In this document: positions 27,775 to 37,016 of the stretch, piece by piece | Layout: each line of letters begins with the position of its first letter | Numbering within the stretch: position 1 is the first letter of the stretch | Source of the DNA: Catellatospora tritici | GTDB taxonomy: Bacteria; Actinomycetota; Actinomycetes; Mycobacteriales; Micromonosporaceae | Assembly: GCF_019083965.1 (NCBI RefSeq) | Contig: NZ_JAHRCY010000001.1 | Coordinates: 701,077 to 765,076 of the forward strand | Reading direction: 5' to 3' | Length of the DNA: 64,000 bases | The notes under the pieces: generated by a model | Seen by the model: only the letters and a program-made list of their open reading frames with translations | What the model was told of the DNA's origin: nothing | The model's database searches: none | Program-made: the position numbers and the translations under genes

Positions 27775-29455
27775 CGACAACCTCGCCGAACTGGCCCGGA
27801 ACTGGATCTCCGAGGACCCTGACCCCGACTCGCGCAAGGAGCTGCAACAGCTGCTCGACGCGCTGCCCGCGACCGAGGCCGAACTCGCCGACCGGTTCAG
27901 CGGCCCGCTCACCTTCGGCACCGCCGGGCTGCGCGGACCGCTGCGGGCGGGCCCCAACGGCATGAACCTGGCCGTGGTGCGCCAGGCCGCGGCCGGGCTG
28001 TGCGCCTGGCTCAGCCGCCACGAACCCGGCGAACTGCTGCTCATCGGGTACGACGCACGTCGCGGCTCGCACGAGTTCGCCAAGGAGACCGCCCGGGTCG
28101 CCACCGGTGCCGGACTGCGCGCGGCCCTGCTGCCCCGCCCCCTGCCCACCCCCGTGCTGGCGTACGCCGTGCGGCGCCTGTCCGCCGTCGCCGGGGTGAT
28201 GGTCACCGCCTCGCACAACCCGCCGCAGGACAACGGGTACAAGGTCTATCTCGGCGAGCGGCTGGGCGGCGCGCTGGGCGCCGGGGCGCAGATCGTGCCG
28301 CCGGTCGACACCGAGATCGAGGCGGCGATCCGCGCGGTCGGCCCGCTGTCGCAGGTGCCGCTGGGCAACGACGGCGACGTGCTCGGCGAGTCCATCGTCG
28401 AGCAGTACGTCGCCGCCGCCGCGGGCGTGGTCAGCTCCGACGAGCCCAAGGAACTCGTGGTGGCGTACACGCCGCTGCACGGCGTCGGCGGCGCGGTGCT
28501 GCGCGCCGCGTTCGAGCGCGCCGGATTCAACGCCCCGGCCGTGGTCGCCGCGCAGGCCGAACCCGACGGCGCGTTCCCGACCGTGGCGTTCCCCAACCCG
28601 GAGGAGCCCGGCGCGATGGACCTGGTGTTCGCGCTGGCCCGCGACCGCAGCGCCGACATTGCCATCGCCAACGACCCCGACGCCGACCGGTGCGCGGTCG
28701 CCGTCCCGGTGCCGAACGGCAATGGCAACGGCAACGGCTGGCGCATGCTGCGCGGCGACGAGGTGGGGGTGCTGCTCGCCGACCACCTGATGCGCTCGGG
28801 GCGCGGCGGCACGTACGCGACGACCATCGTGTCGTCGTCGATGCTCAAGGCGATGGCGGCCAAGCACGGGCTCGGCTACAACGAGACGCTGACCGGGTTC
28901 AAGTGGATCGCGCGGGCCGCCGCCGACCTCGGCTACGGCTACGAGGAGGCGCTGGGCTACTGCGTCGCCCCGGACCTGGTCCGCGACAAGGACGGCATCA
29001 CGGCGGCGCTGCTGGTGGCCGAGCTGGCCGCCGGGCTGAAGGCGGAGCTGCGTACGCTGCCCGACCGGCTCGACGAACTGGCCGCCGAGTACGGCCTGCA
29101 CACCACCGACCAGCTCTCGGTACGGGTGGACGACCTGGCCGAGATCGAGCAGATGATGACGCACCTGCGCGCCAAACTGCCCGCGTCGCTGCTGGACGAG
29201 CCGGTGCTGTCGACCGAGGACCTGCTCGACCGCGAGGGGCCGCAGCGTTCCGACGTGGTGATCCTGCGTACCGACTCGGCCCGCGTGGTGGTGCGACCCT
29301 CGGGCACCGAGCCCAAGCTGAAGGCGTACCTGGAGGTGGTCGAGCCGGTGGTCGACGGCGACGTCGCCGCTGGCCGTGAGCGGGCTGCCGCGACGGTTCG
29401 GGCGCTGCGTACCGAGGTGGCCGCGGCGCTGGGCATCTGGTCCGTCAGTCCCTGA
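27770..29455 (+). CDS. pmmB: Phosphosugar mutase (PmmB-like; phosphomannomutase/phosphopentomutase type)
   Basis: A 561-residue alpha-D-phosphohexomutase superfamily enzyme with all four domains. The phosphoserine loop M-V-T-A-S-H-N-P-P is near 144-152, the metal loop N-D-P-D-A-D-R near 302-308, and the sugar-binding loop near 360 (E-T-L-T-G-F-K-W). The phosphate-binding loop R-P-S-G-T-E-P-K is near 508. It interconverts sugar 1- and 6- (or 5-) phosphates. Its length fits the PmmB/PgcA branch, and in M. tuberculosis pmmB lies next to deoD and upp. Converting ribose- and deoxyribose-1-phosphate to the 5-phosphates for DeoC is therefore a plausible role, though only inferred. Confidence 0.92.
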   Translation: MSDNLAELARNWISEDPDPDSRKELQQLLDALPATEAELADRFSGPLTFGTAGLRGPLRAGPNGMNLAVVRQAAAGLCAWLSRHEPGELLLIGYDARRGSHEFAKETARVATGAGLRAALLPRPLPTPVLAYAVRRLSAVAGVMVTASHNPPQDNGYKVYLGERLGGALGAGAQIVPPVDTEIEAAIRAVGPLSQVPLGNDGDVLGESIVEQYVAAAAGVVSSDEPKELVVAYTPLHGVGGAVLRAAFERAGFNAPAVVAAQAEPDGAFPTVAFPNPEEPGAMDLVFALARDRSADIAIANDPDADRCAVAVPVPNGNGNGNGWRMLRGDEVGVLLADHLMRSGRGGTYATTIVSSSMLKAMAAKHGLGYNETLTGFKWIARAAADLGYGYEEALGYCVAPDLVRDKDGITAALLVAELAAGLKAELRTLPDRLDELAAEYGLHTTDQLSVRVDDLAEIEQMMTHLRAKLPASLLDEPVLSTEDLLDREGPQRSDVVILRTDSARVVVRPSGTEPKLKAYLEVVEPVVDGDVAAGRERAAATVRALRTEVAAALGIWSVSP

Positions 29456-29480
29456 CGCTCACCCCCGCTCCACGAGGTCA

Positions 29481-29541
29481 CGAGGTAAGGAAGGGCCCCT
29501 TCTTTTCGCTTTACGTAGAAGAAGGGGCCCTTCTTAACTCT
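29481..29541. terminator. Palindromic element D, copy 3 (bidirectional terminator-like)
   Basis: AAGGGCCCCTTCTT (29491-29504) and AAGAAGGGGCCCTT (29519-29532) pair perfectly over 14 bp around a 14-base loop rich in T. It occupies the gap between two convergent genes, as D1 does. Confidence 0.78.
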
Positions 29542-29545
29542 GCCC

Positions 29546-31363
29546 TTACCCCTGGGTGAGGGGGGTGACGGGCCAGACGGTGACGCCGCCGGTGTGCTCG
29601 CCAGGGCCGACGAGGTCGGTCACGAGGCGGCGCAGCACGTCGGCGCGGGGCTCGCCGTCGGGCAGCACCAGCGCTCCGGCCCGCCAGAAACGCAGGTCGG
29701 CCAGGAGGCCGTCGCGCAGGCGGCCGGTCACCCCGGGCACCTTCCCGCCCTCGGCGATGCTGGCGAACAGCAGGTCGGTCGGGCGCTGCGGCGGGCCGAA
29801 CGCGGCCGTGCCGGGCTCCCGGCCAGGGCCGATGAAGTAGCCGCCGGGGAACGCGAACGGTTGACCGGACTGAGCCCACCAGCGCATGCCCTCGCTGTGC
29901 TTGGCGCTGGTCACCGGGACGGTGACCAGGGTGCGCCCGGGTGGGACGTACCGCCGCCAGGTGCCTTCGGCGATGAACTTCGGCACGGCCGGACCGCGTA
30001 CGGTCAGCAGCGGCAGCGGCACCAGCGGCAGCAGCGCGAGCACCACCAGCGCGGCGCCCAGCCGCCGCGGGGCCAGCCCGCCGAGCCGCCGCGGCAGCGA
30101 CTGCACCAGCTCCACGGTCAGCGCGAGCAGGGCGCCCAGCACCGGCAGCAGCACCAGGCCGAACCGCACCGGCACCACGGACTCCAGCAGCGGCAGCCCG
30201 CCGAGGGCCCGCCACAGTCCGGGCAGGGCGGTGCGCTCGCCCCCGGCGAACACCTGCCGCCCCAGCGCGAACACCGCGAAGACCGCGGCGGTGACCAGCA
30301 GCGCGCGTACCAGCACCCGGTGCCACAGCCGGGCCACGACCGCCAGCGCCAGCAGCGCCAGCAGCGGCCAGCCGAAGAAGGTGTTCTGCTCGGCGTCGTT
30401 GGGCGCGAGCACCTTGGTCAGGTCGGGGTTGCCGCCCAGCGACAGGCGCGGGAAGGCGGTGAAGCTGGCCAGGTCGGCGCCGAAGGCCGAGGCGCCGGGC
30501 GGCAGGCCGCGGAAGCTCTCCGGGCCGAAGAACTGCCGATACAGGGGGTACGCCAGCAGTACGCCGCCCACGGCCGCCGCCACCAGCGCGCCCCGCGCCA
30601 CCGGCCGCAGTCCGGCCCGGCGGGCGTCGGCGTCGTACGCCGCGTACGCCGCGAGGAAGACCGCGCAGCCCAGCGCCGTGTAGAGCAGCACCTCCTCGTT
30701 GACGAAGGCCTGCACCACCACGAGGAGTCCGAGCACCGCGCCGTTGCGCGGTGAGCGGTCGGGCTCGCGCAGCCGCAGCGCCGCGTGGACCAGGAACGGC
30801 ACCAGGAACTGCGCGGTCCAGTTCGGATGCCCGTTGGCCTGGCTGATCATGCCGGGGCCGAAGCCGCACAGCGCCCCGCCGATCGCCGCCGCCAGCGGGC
30901 TGGTGACCAGGTGGCGACGGAAGAACCAGAACCAGGCGCCGGCGGTACCGGCCAGACCCGCCACCACCAGCACGGTGAACGAGATTTGGGGACCCCACAG
31001 CAACGTGATCGGCGCCAGCGGCAGGCCGAGCCCGAGGATGACCGTGTTGGCCATCAGGTTCACGCCGTACGGCGCGTTCATGTCCACGGTGAGGAACGGG
31101 TCGGTGCCGCCCCGCAACACGCCGACGGCGTGCTGGAGCACGAACTGGAAGAAGACGTGGTCCTGGGGGTTGGCGACGAGCACCGCCCGTGACCCGTCAT
31201 GCCACAGCCCGAATGTCACGAATACCGCCATGACCAGGTAGGCCGCTGCCGCGAGCACCCCGGCGCGGTGGACGCGGCGGGGTGCGGAAGGCCGGGCTCG
31301 GCGGTCGGGCGGGGCGGTCGGGCGGGGCGGGGCGTGCGGCGACTCCCGAATTTCGGTCTTCAC
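29546..31363 (-). CDS. Multi-pass membrane protein, possibly a GT-C type glycosyltransferase
   Basis: A 605-residue integral membrane protein with about ten to twelve hydrophobic helices. A basic, Pro-rich N-terminus is followed by TM1 (about 38-58) and a loop with acidic residues (V-D-M-N-A-P-Y-G-V-N near 100). That placement is typical of lipid-linked-sugar glycosyltransferases of the GT-C superfamily. The C-terminal roughly 170 residues are soluble and presumably outside. The GTG at 31363 is the first start upstream of TM1 without a shadow-coded extension. No Shine-Dalgarno is seen, so the mRNA may be leaderless. It is divergent from a methyltransferase, and nearby GT4 and methyltransferase genes suggest cell-envelope glycan work. 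Function not assigned. Confidence 0.75.
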   Translation of the reverse strand: MKTEIRESPHAPPRPTAPPDRRARPSAPRRVHRAGVLAAAAYLVMAVFVTFGLWHDGSRAVLVANPQDHVFFQFVLQHAVGVLRGGTDPFLTVDMNAPYGVNLMANTVILGLGLPLAPITLLWGPQISFTVLVVAGLAGTAGAWFWFFRRHLVTSPLAAAIGGALCGFGPGMISQANGHPNWTAQFLVPFLVHAALRLREPDRSPRNGAVLGLLVVVQAFVNEEVLLYTALGCAVFLAAYAAYDADARRAGLRPVARGALVAAAVGGVLLAYPLYRQFFGPESFRGLPPGASAFGADLASFTAFPRLSLGGNPDLTKVLAPNDAEQNTFFGWPLLALLALAVVARLWHRVLVRALLVTAAVFAVFALGRQVFAGGERTALPGLWRALGGLPLLESVVPVRFGLVLLPVLGALLALTVELVQSLPRRLGGLAPRRLGAALVVLALLPLVPLPLLTVRGPAVPKFIAEGTWRRYVPPGRTLVTVPVTSAKHSEGMRWWAQSGQPFAFPGGYFIGPGREPGTAAFGPPQRPTDLLFASIAEGGKVPGVTGRLRDGLLADLRFWRAGALVLPDGEPRADVLRRLVTDLVGPGEHTGGVTVWPVTPLTQG

Positions 31364-31433
31364 GACGGTCGAATGTACGGCATTTATGTACTCTGTCCTG
31401 ATTAGCCCTAGGCAAAATGGACATAGGCGAATA

Positions 31434-32198
31434 ATGCTCACATTGGACGAGACCGGACGGACGCAGGCCATGACGTCGTACGCCACCGAGGGGCAGCTCA
31501 GCGGCGACCAGAAGATCCAGGCAGCGGTGTTGGAGAGCCTGGCCGAGGCGGTCAACCACCGGCGCTGGTTCGCCGGATTCGCCGTGCCGTACCTCGGTGA
31601 GCATCCGATCGAGATCGGCAGTGGGCTGGGCGACTACGCACACGAGTGGCTGCCGTACGTACGGCGGTTCACCGCCACCGAGGCCGATCCCGACCGCCTC
31701 ATCGAGCTGAAGTCGCGCTACGCCGACGACATCCGGGTCGAGACCCGGCAGATGCTGCTGCCCACCGACGAGCGCGGCGACCACAGCGCCCTGGTCAGCT
31801 ACAACGTGCTCGAGCACATCGAGGACGACGTCGAGGCGCTGCGCAGCATGGCCCGGCTGGTCCGTCCCGGCGCGCCGCTGGTGCTGGTGGTGCCCGCGTT
31901 CCCGGTCGCGATGAGCCGCGTCGACGTCGCCACCGGCCACTGGCGCCGCTACACCCGCCGCTCGCTGACCGACGTCGCGACCGCCGCGGGCCTGTCGGTC
32001 GAGCGCATGCAGTACGTCAACTCGCTCGGCTTCATCTGCTACTTCCTGACCGCCCGCGTGCTCGGCATGGCCCCGCAGGGCGGCACCATGATGCGCGTGT
32101 ACGACTCCGTCGTCACCCCGATCACCCGCACCCTCGAATCCCGCCTCCGCCCCCCATTCGGCCAATCCGTCCTGGCCATCCTCCGCCGCCCCACCTGA
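31434..32198 (+). CDS. Class I SAM-dependent methyltransferase
   Basis: A 254-residue methyltransferase with a Rossmann fold. Motif I, I-E-I-G-S-G-L-G-D, is near residues 54-62, the acidic end of strand 2 is E-A-D-P near 79, and motif II/post is S-Y-N-V-L-E-H-I near 121-128 (Methyltransf_11/23 type). The C-terminal portion contains R-R-Y-T-R-R-S-L and a hydrophobic amphipathic segment that may touch the membrane. This resembles methyltransferases linked with polyprenyl-sugar or glycan biosynthesis. Starts at 31434 or 31470 are both possible. The divergent partner is a multi-pass membrane protein, so a joint role is plausible but unproven. Confidence 0.85.
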   Translation: MLTLDETGRTQAMTSYATEGQLSGDQKIQAAVLESLAEAVNHRRWFAGFAVPYLGEHPIEIGSGLGDYAHEWLPYVRRFTATEADPDRLIELKSRYADDIRVETRQMLLPTDERGDHSALVSYNVLEHIEDDVEALRSMARLVRPGAPLVLVVPAFPVAMSRVDVATGHWRRYTRRSLTDVATAAGLSVERMQYVNSLGFICYFLTARVLGMAPQGGTMMRVYDSVVTPITRTLESRLRPPFGQSVLAILRRPT

Positions 32199-32258
32199 CC
32201 CCGCCCACCCACCCGACCCGGCCCACCCGGCCCAGCCCACCCGGCCCAGCCCGGCTTT

Positions 32259-32425
32259 CCGGTCGATCATGAACTTATGGCACGGCTCGACGGCGCGTCC
32301 CTCGCACAGCTTCCTGATCAACAAGGCTTACGCACGGCTCGCCGACCAACAAGGGGTCGACAGACGATCAGGAGGTTGTGCACGCGACACACCGTCGAAC
32401 CGTGCCATAAGTTCATGATCGACGG
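32259..32425. repeat. Palindromic element A, copy 2
   Basis: The second copy of the long inverted repeat seen at 1733-1902. It has the same outer arms (GATCATGAACTTATGGCACGG) and the same inner TTCCTGATC and GATCAGGAGGTTGTGCAC segments, but a different centre around 32320-32355. A C-rich tract with many CCC runs (32199-32258) adjoins its left side. It lies between convergent genes. Confidence 0.85.
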
Positions 32426-32462
32426 GAAAGGGGTGGTGGGGTGGCGAGGAGGACGGTGGGGG

Positions 32463-33095
32463 TTAGAAGCGGGGCATGCCGCCGAATTGGCGGTCGCCGG
32501 CGTCGCCGAGGCCGGGGACGATGAACATGTGCTCGTTGAGGTGGCTGTCGATGGAGGCGGTCACCAGGCGCAGCGGGAGGCCGGAGCGTTCGAGGCGTTC
32601 GATGCCCGCGGGGGCGGCCAGGACGCAGAGTACGACGATGTCGGTGCAGCCGCGGTCGGCGAGCAGGCGGCAGCAGTGCTCCAGCGAGCCGCCGGTGGCC
32701 AGCATCGGGTCCAGGACCAGGACCGGAATGCCGGTGAGGTCGGCGGGCAGCGACTCCATGTAGGCGCGCGGCTCGTAGGTGTGCTCGTCGCGGGCCAGCC
32801 CGACGAAGCCCATCGACGACTCGGGCAGCAGGGCGAGCGCGGCGTCGGCCATGCCCAGACCGGCGCGCAGCACCGGCACGATCAGGGGCGGGTTGGCGAT
32901 GCGGGTGCCGACCGCGGTCTCGACCGGGGTCTGCACCGGGAAGGTCTCGGCGGCGAAGGTGCGTGAGGCCTCGTACGTCAGCATGGTCGTGAGCTCGTGC
33001 AACGCGGCCCGAAAGCTGGCCGAGTCGGTACGGGCGTCGCGCATGGCGGTGAGGCGGGACTGGGCCAACGGGTGATCTACGACGAGTACGTCCAC
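32463..33095 (-). CDS. upp: Uracil phosphoribosyltransferase
   Basis: A 210-residue homodimeric enzyme that makes UMP from uracil and PRPP. The PRPP loop is [11 protein letters not shown] near 127-137, the uracil-binding C-terminal region contains [10 protein letters not shown] near 193-202, and the flexible loop has R-D-E-H-T-Y-E-P near 102. Length is standard. The GTG start lies 11 bases after the GT4 gene, so they may be cotranscribed. It belongs to the nucleoside salvage set of the window and matches upp (Rv3309c) in the conserved order. Confidence 0.96.
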   Translation of the reverse strand: MDVLVVDHPLAQSRLTAMRDARTDSASFRAALHELTTMLTYEASRTFAAETFPVQTPVETAVGTRIANPPLIVPVLRAGLGMADAALALLPESSMGFVGLARDEHTYEPRAYMESLPADLTGIPVLVLDPMLATGGSLEHCCRLLADRGCTDIVVLCVLAAPAGIERLERSGLPLRLVTASIDSHLNEHMFIVPGLGDAGDRQFGGMPRF

Positions 33096-33106
33096 GAGCC
33101 AAGAAG

Positions 33107-34369
33107 TTACCCGCCCGCGACCGCCTCCAGTGGGCCAACTCGCGACCGCAGCTTCACGGCCTCGTGGTACACCCCCTGGACGGTGTCGGCGTATCGCTGC
33201 GGGCAGTGCCCGGAGGCGCTGGTCCGGGCGGCGGCGCCGAGGCGACGGGCGGCCCGGCGGTCGCGCAGCAGTCCGAGCACCGCGGCGGCGAAGGAGTCCG
33301 GTTCGGCTTCGGCGAGCACCGTGTTGCCCGCGAGTACACCGTGCCGGTGCAGCGACGGGTCGGCCAGGACGGCGGGCAGGCCCGCCATCGCCGCCTCCTG
33401 CAGCACGAGCGCCTGGGTGTCGGTACGCGAAGGGAAGGCGAACACCTCGGCGGCGGCGTACGCCTGGGCCACCACCTGCGGCGGCTGTTGGCCGGTGAGC
33501 ACGATCCGGGCGGCGGTCGCGGGGCCGACCGAGCGCAGCAGGCGGTTGAGCCAGCGGCGTTCGTACACGGCGCCGATCAGGACCAGGCGTGCGGTCGGCA
33601 GTTGGGCGAGGATCCGGGCGAAGGCCGGGATGAGCAGGTCGACGCCCTTCTCCCGGTTGACCCGGCCCACGAACAGCACCAGCGGATCGGCCGGGCCGAT
33701 GCCGTAGCCGGTACGGAACGCCCCGGCCTCGGCGCGGGTCGCGGTGCGCGGGCCGACGCCGGTGGGGGCGAGCACGATGCGTTCGGCGGGCACGGGCAGG
33801 TCGATCCGGTCGAGCACGGCCCGGGTGGGCACGACCACGGCACCCGCGTCACCAAGCAGCAGCCGGTTGCCCGCGGTCAGCGTGGTGGTCCGGCAGCCGG
33901 GCAGCGGCCGGGGTTCGCCGAGCCGTCCGGCGTACACGCGCAGCAGCATCCGCAGTGCCCAGCCGGGCACCTTGTACGCGTCGGCGTACGCGTGCAGATC
34001 GGTGTGGTAGGTCTGCACCAGCGCGGCACCGGTGCGCCGGGCGACCAGCACGCCGAGCAGCCCGGCCGGGCCGGGGGTGTGCACGTGCACGACCTCGGGG
34101 GCGTGCGCGGCCAGCTCGGCGACCAGCCGTTCGCGTACCCCCCGGGTGTTCATCGGCCAGCGGGCCAGGCGCAGGTCGGCGACGCCGCAGGCCAGCGCGG
34201 GCAGCCGCAGCAGCCCCGGCTCGTCGCGCTGTTCCCGGTGGCGCGGCACGACGAGCAGGCTGTCGTGCCCGGCGGCGAGTTGCGCCGCGTGCAGGGTCCG
34301 CAGCGAGGTGACGACGCCGTCACGACGCGGCAGGTACGTGTCGGTGAAGTGCATGATGCGCACACGCAT
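33107..34369 (-). CDS. GT4 family glycosyltransferase (mannosyltransferase-like)
   Basis: A 420-residue GT-B fold enzyme. The N-terminus [20 protein letters not shown] is typical of MgtA/PimB/PimC-like alpha-mannosyl- and glucosyltransferases. H-V-H-T-P-G-P-A-G is near 105, the C-domain donor strand [11 protein letters not shown] is near 227, and the EX7E-like donor motif region [19 protein letters not shown] is near 315-333. It likely transfers a hexose from a nucleotide or lipid donor to an envelope glycolipid. The ATG at 34369 is chosen because the first strand begins immediately after. A Met five codons on is the alternative. Confidence 0.9.
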   Translation of the reverse strand: MRVRIMHFTDTYLPRRDGVVTSLRTLHAAQLAAGHDSLLVVPRHREQRDEPGLLRLPALACGVADLRLARWPMNTRGVRERLVAELAAHAPEVVHVHTPGPAGLLGVLVARRTGAALVQTYHTDLHAYADAYKVPGWALRMLLRVYAGRLGEPRPLPGCRTTTLTAGNRLLLGDAGAVVVPTRAVLDRIDLPVPAERIVLAPTGVGPRTATRAEAGAFRTGYGIGPADPLVLFVGRVNREKGVDLLIPAFARILAQLPTARLVLIGAVYERRWLNRLLRSVGPATAARIVLTGQQPPQVVAQAYAAAEVFAFPSRTDTQALVLQEAAMAGLPAVLADPSLHRHGVLAGNTVLAEAEPDSFAAAVLGLLRDRRAARRLGAAARTSASGHCPQRYADTVQGVYHEAVKLRSRVGPLEAVAGG

Positions 34370-34635
34370 ACGGTCAGTGACCTGCCCCAACGCCGCGTGT
34401 AAGCCAGATGGCGCGCACCTTAAGACCGGCCGTAGTCCGAGCGCGAAGATCACGGGTCCGGCCGCCGAGATCGCGCAAGTCGCCGGACGAACGAGCGAAT
34501 GGCGGCTCGCATACCCCCCGATTATCGGGCAATTCGCACGCGCCTCGAGGTCATCCGGCATCCGGACGTGAGGGTGATCTCCGGTCCAACAGATGGACAA
34601 GATCGATGAGATCGCGTCCGCGTAGACTTCGGCTC

Positions 34636-35583
34636 ATGACGGCCACCATGACACCGTTGTCCGAGGTGACGCGCTCCGATGCGGCGCTGCGGATGTTCCT
34701 GCACGGGCTGCCCGGCGTCGACCAGGTCGGCGCGCAGGCCCGTGCCGCCGCGCTCGGCACCCGTTCGATCAAGACCACCGCCAAGGCCTGGGCGATCGAC
34801 CTCGCGATACGCATGGTGGACCTGACCACCCTGGAGGGCGCCGACACCCCCGGCAAGGTCCGGGCGCTGTGCGCCAAGGCCCGCCAGCCCGACCCGAGCG
34901 ACCCGACCTGCCCGCCGGTGGCCGCGATCTGTGTGTACCCGGCGATGGTCCCGGTCGCCGCCGAGGCGCTGCGCGGTAGCGGCATCCACCTGGCCAGCGT
35001 CGCGACCGCCTTCCCGTCCGGGCAGGCCCCGCTGAGCGTGAAGCTCGACGACACCCGGGCCGCCGTCGCCGCGGGCGCCGACGAGATCGACATGGTGATC
35101 AGCCGGGGCGCCTTCCTGGCCGGTCGCTACCTGGAGGTCTTCGAGGAGATCGCGGCCGTGAAGCAGGCGTGCGGCAGCGCCCACCTCAAGGTCATCCTGG
35201 AGACCGGTGAGCTGGTCACGTACGACAACGTGCGCCGTGCCTCGTGGCTGGCCATGCTCGCGGGCGGCGACTTCATCAAGACGTCCACGGGCAAGGTGCA
35301 GCCCGCGGCCACCCTCCCGGTCACGCTGATCATGCTGGAGGCGGTGCGCGACTTCCTGTCCGCCACCGGCCGCAAGGTCGGTGTGAAGCCTGCGGGCGGC
35401 ATCCGCACCACCAAGGACGCCATCAAGTACCTGGTCATGGTCAACGAGACGGTCGGCGACGGCTGGCTCGACCCGGACTGGTTCCGCTTCGGCGCCTCCA
35501 CCCTGCTCAACGACCTGCTGATGCAGCGCACCAAGCTCGCCACCGGCCACTACGCCGGTCCCGACTACTTCACGCTGGACTGA
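34636..35583 (+). CDS. deoC: Deoxyribose-phosphate aldolase
   Basis: A 315-residue class I aldolase that splits 2-deoxyribose 5-phosphate into glyceraldehyde 3-phosphate and acetaldehyde. The Schiff-base lysine is in D-F-I-K-T-S-T-G-K near residue 216, the second catalytic Lys in V-G-V-K-P-A-G-G-I-R near 250, and the phosphate-binding Gly/Ser stretch in F-R-F-G-A-S near 281. Two aldehyde dehydrogenase genes follow at once (gap of two bases, then an overlap). Acetaldehyde or a related aldehyde is thus probably oxidised in the same operon. The ATG 34636 is used: the open frame upstream does not resemble the family. Confidence 0.95.
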   Translation: MTATMTPLSEVTRSDAALRMFLHGLPGVDQVGAQARAAALGTRSIKTTAKAWAIDLAIRMVDLTTLEGADTPGKVRALCAKARQPDPSDPTCPPVAAICVYPAMVPVAAEALRGSGIHLASVATAFPSGQAPLSVKLDDTRAAVAAGADEIDMVISRGAFLAGRYLEVFEEIAAVKQACGSAHLKVILETGELVTYDNVRRASWLAMLAGGDFIKTSTGKVQPAATLPVTLIMLEAVRDFLSATGRKVGVKPAGGIRTTKDAIKYLVMVNETVGDGWLDPDWFRFGASTLLNDLLMQRTKLATGHYAGPDYFTLD

Positions 35584-35585
35584 AC

Positions 35586-37016
35586 ATGAGCGCTTTCGAA
35601 TACGCGCCGGCGCCGGAGTCGCGCTCGATCGTCAACCTGCAGTCCTCATACGGGCTGTTCATCGACGGTGAGTTCGTCGACGGCGACGACCGGCGCAAGA
35701 CCATCTCCCCTGCCACCGAGGAGGTGCTGGCCGAGGTCACCTGGGCGAGCACCGCGGATGTCGACCGGGCCGTCAAGGCGGCGCGGCGCGCCTACACCAA
35801 GGTGTGGGGGCCGATGCCGGGCGCGGAGCGGGCCAAGTACCTGTTCCGCATCGCGCGGATCATCGCCGAGCGCAGCCGCGAGCTGGCCGTGCTGGAGTCG
35901 CTGAACAACGGCAAGCCGATCAAGGAGTCGCGCGACGTGGACGTGCCGCTGGCCGCGGCGCACTTCTTCTACTACGCGGGCTGGGCCGACAAGCTGCCGT
36001 ACGCGGGCTTCGGTCCGAACCCGAAGGCGCTGGGCGTCGCGGGCCAGGTCATCCCGTGGAACTTCCCGCTGCTGATGCTGGCGTGGAAGATCGCCCCGGC
36101 GCTGGCCGCGGGCAACACGGTGGTGCTCAAGCCCGCCGAGACCACGCCGCTGACCGCGCTGCTGTTCGCCGAGATCTGCCAGCAGGCCGACCTGCCGTCG
36201 GGCGTGGTCAACATCGTCACCGGCGCGGGCGAGACCGGCGCCGCCGTGGTCAACCACCCGGACGTGGACAAGGTTGCCTTCACCGGCTCGACCGAGGTGG
36301 GCCGGATCATCGCGCGCGCGGTGGCCGGCACGAACAAGAAGGTCACGCTGGAGCTGGGCGGCAAGGCCGCCAACATCGTGTTCGACGACGCCGCGATCGA
36401 CCAGGCGGTCGAGGGCATCGTCAACGGCATCTTCTTCAACCAGGGCCACGTCTGCTGCGCGGGCTCGCGCCTGCTGGTGCAGGAGTCCGTCGCCGACCAG
36501 CTGCTGGAGTCGCTCAAGCGGCGCATGGCCACGCTGCGCGTGGGCGACCCGCTGGACAAGAACACCGACATCGGCGCGATCAACTCCGCCGAGCAGCTCA
36601 GCCGGATCAAGATGCTGGCCGACGTCGGCGAGGGCGAGGGCGCCGACCGCTGGTCGCCGCCGTGCCAGTTGCCCGACCGCGGCTTCTGGTTCGCGCCGAC
36701 CATCTTCACGGGCGTGTCCCAGGCGCACCGGATCGCCCGCGAGGAGATCTTCGGGCCGGTGCTGTCGGTGCTGACGTTCCGCACCCCCGCCGAGGCGGTG
36801 GAGAAGGCCAACAACACGCCGTACGGGCTGTCGGCCGGAATCTGGACCGAGAAGGGCTCGCGCATCCTCGCCATCGCCGACCAGCTGCGCGCGGGCGTGG
36901 TGTGGGCCAACACCTTCAACAAGTTCGACCCGACCTCGCCGTTCGGCGGGTACAAGGAGTCCGGTTACGGTCGCGAGGGCGGCCGCCACGGCCTGGAGGC
37001 GTACCTTGCCCAGTAA
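35586..37016 (+). CDS. Aldehyde dehydrogenase, full length
   Basis: A 476-residue NAD(P)-dependent aldehyde dehydrogenase. The NAD-binding region carries V-I-P-W-N-F-P-L near 154 and F-T-G-S-T-E-V-G near 230. The general-base Glu is in L-E-L-G-G-K near 255, and the catalytic Cys is in G-H-V-C-C-A-G-S near 288. It overlaps deoC's reading context by two bases of spacing and is followed by a half-length paralogue, a deoC-ALDH-ALDH order known in other actinobacteria. It probably oxidises acetaldehyde from DeoC. The real substrate is not proven. Confidence 0.94.
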   Translation: MSAFEYAPAPESRSIVNLQSSYGLFIDGEFVDGDDRRKTISPATEEVLAEVTWASTADVDRAVKAARRAYTKVWGPMPGAERAKYLFRIARIIAERSRELAVLESLNNGKPIKESRDVDVPLAAAHFFYYAGWADKLPYAGFGPNPKALGVAGQVIPWNFPLLMLAWKIAPALAAGNTVVLKPAETTPLTALLFAEICQQADLPSGVVNIVTGAGETGAAVVNHPDVDKVAFTGSTEVGRIIARAVAGTNKKVTLELGGKAANIVFDDAAIDQAVEGIVNGIFFNQGHVCCAGSRLLVQESVADQLLESLKRRMATLRVGDPLDKNTDIGAINSAEQLSRIKMLADVGEGEGADRWSPPCQLPDRGFWFAPTIFTGVSQAHRIAREEIFGPVLSVLTFRTPAEAVEKANNTPYGLSAGIWTEKGSRILAIADQLRAGVVWANTFNKFDPTSPFGGYKESGYGREGGRHGLEAYLAQ

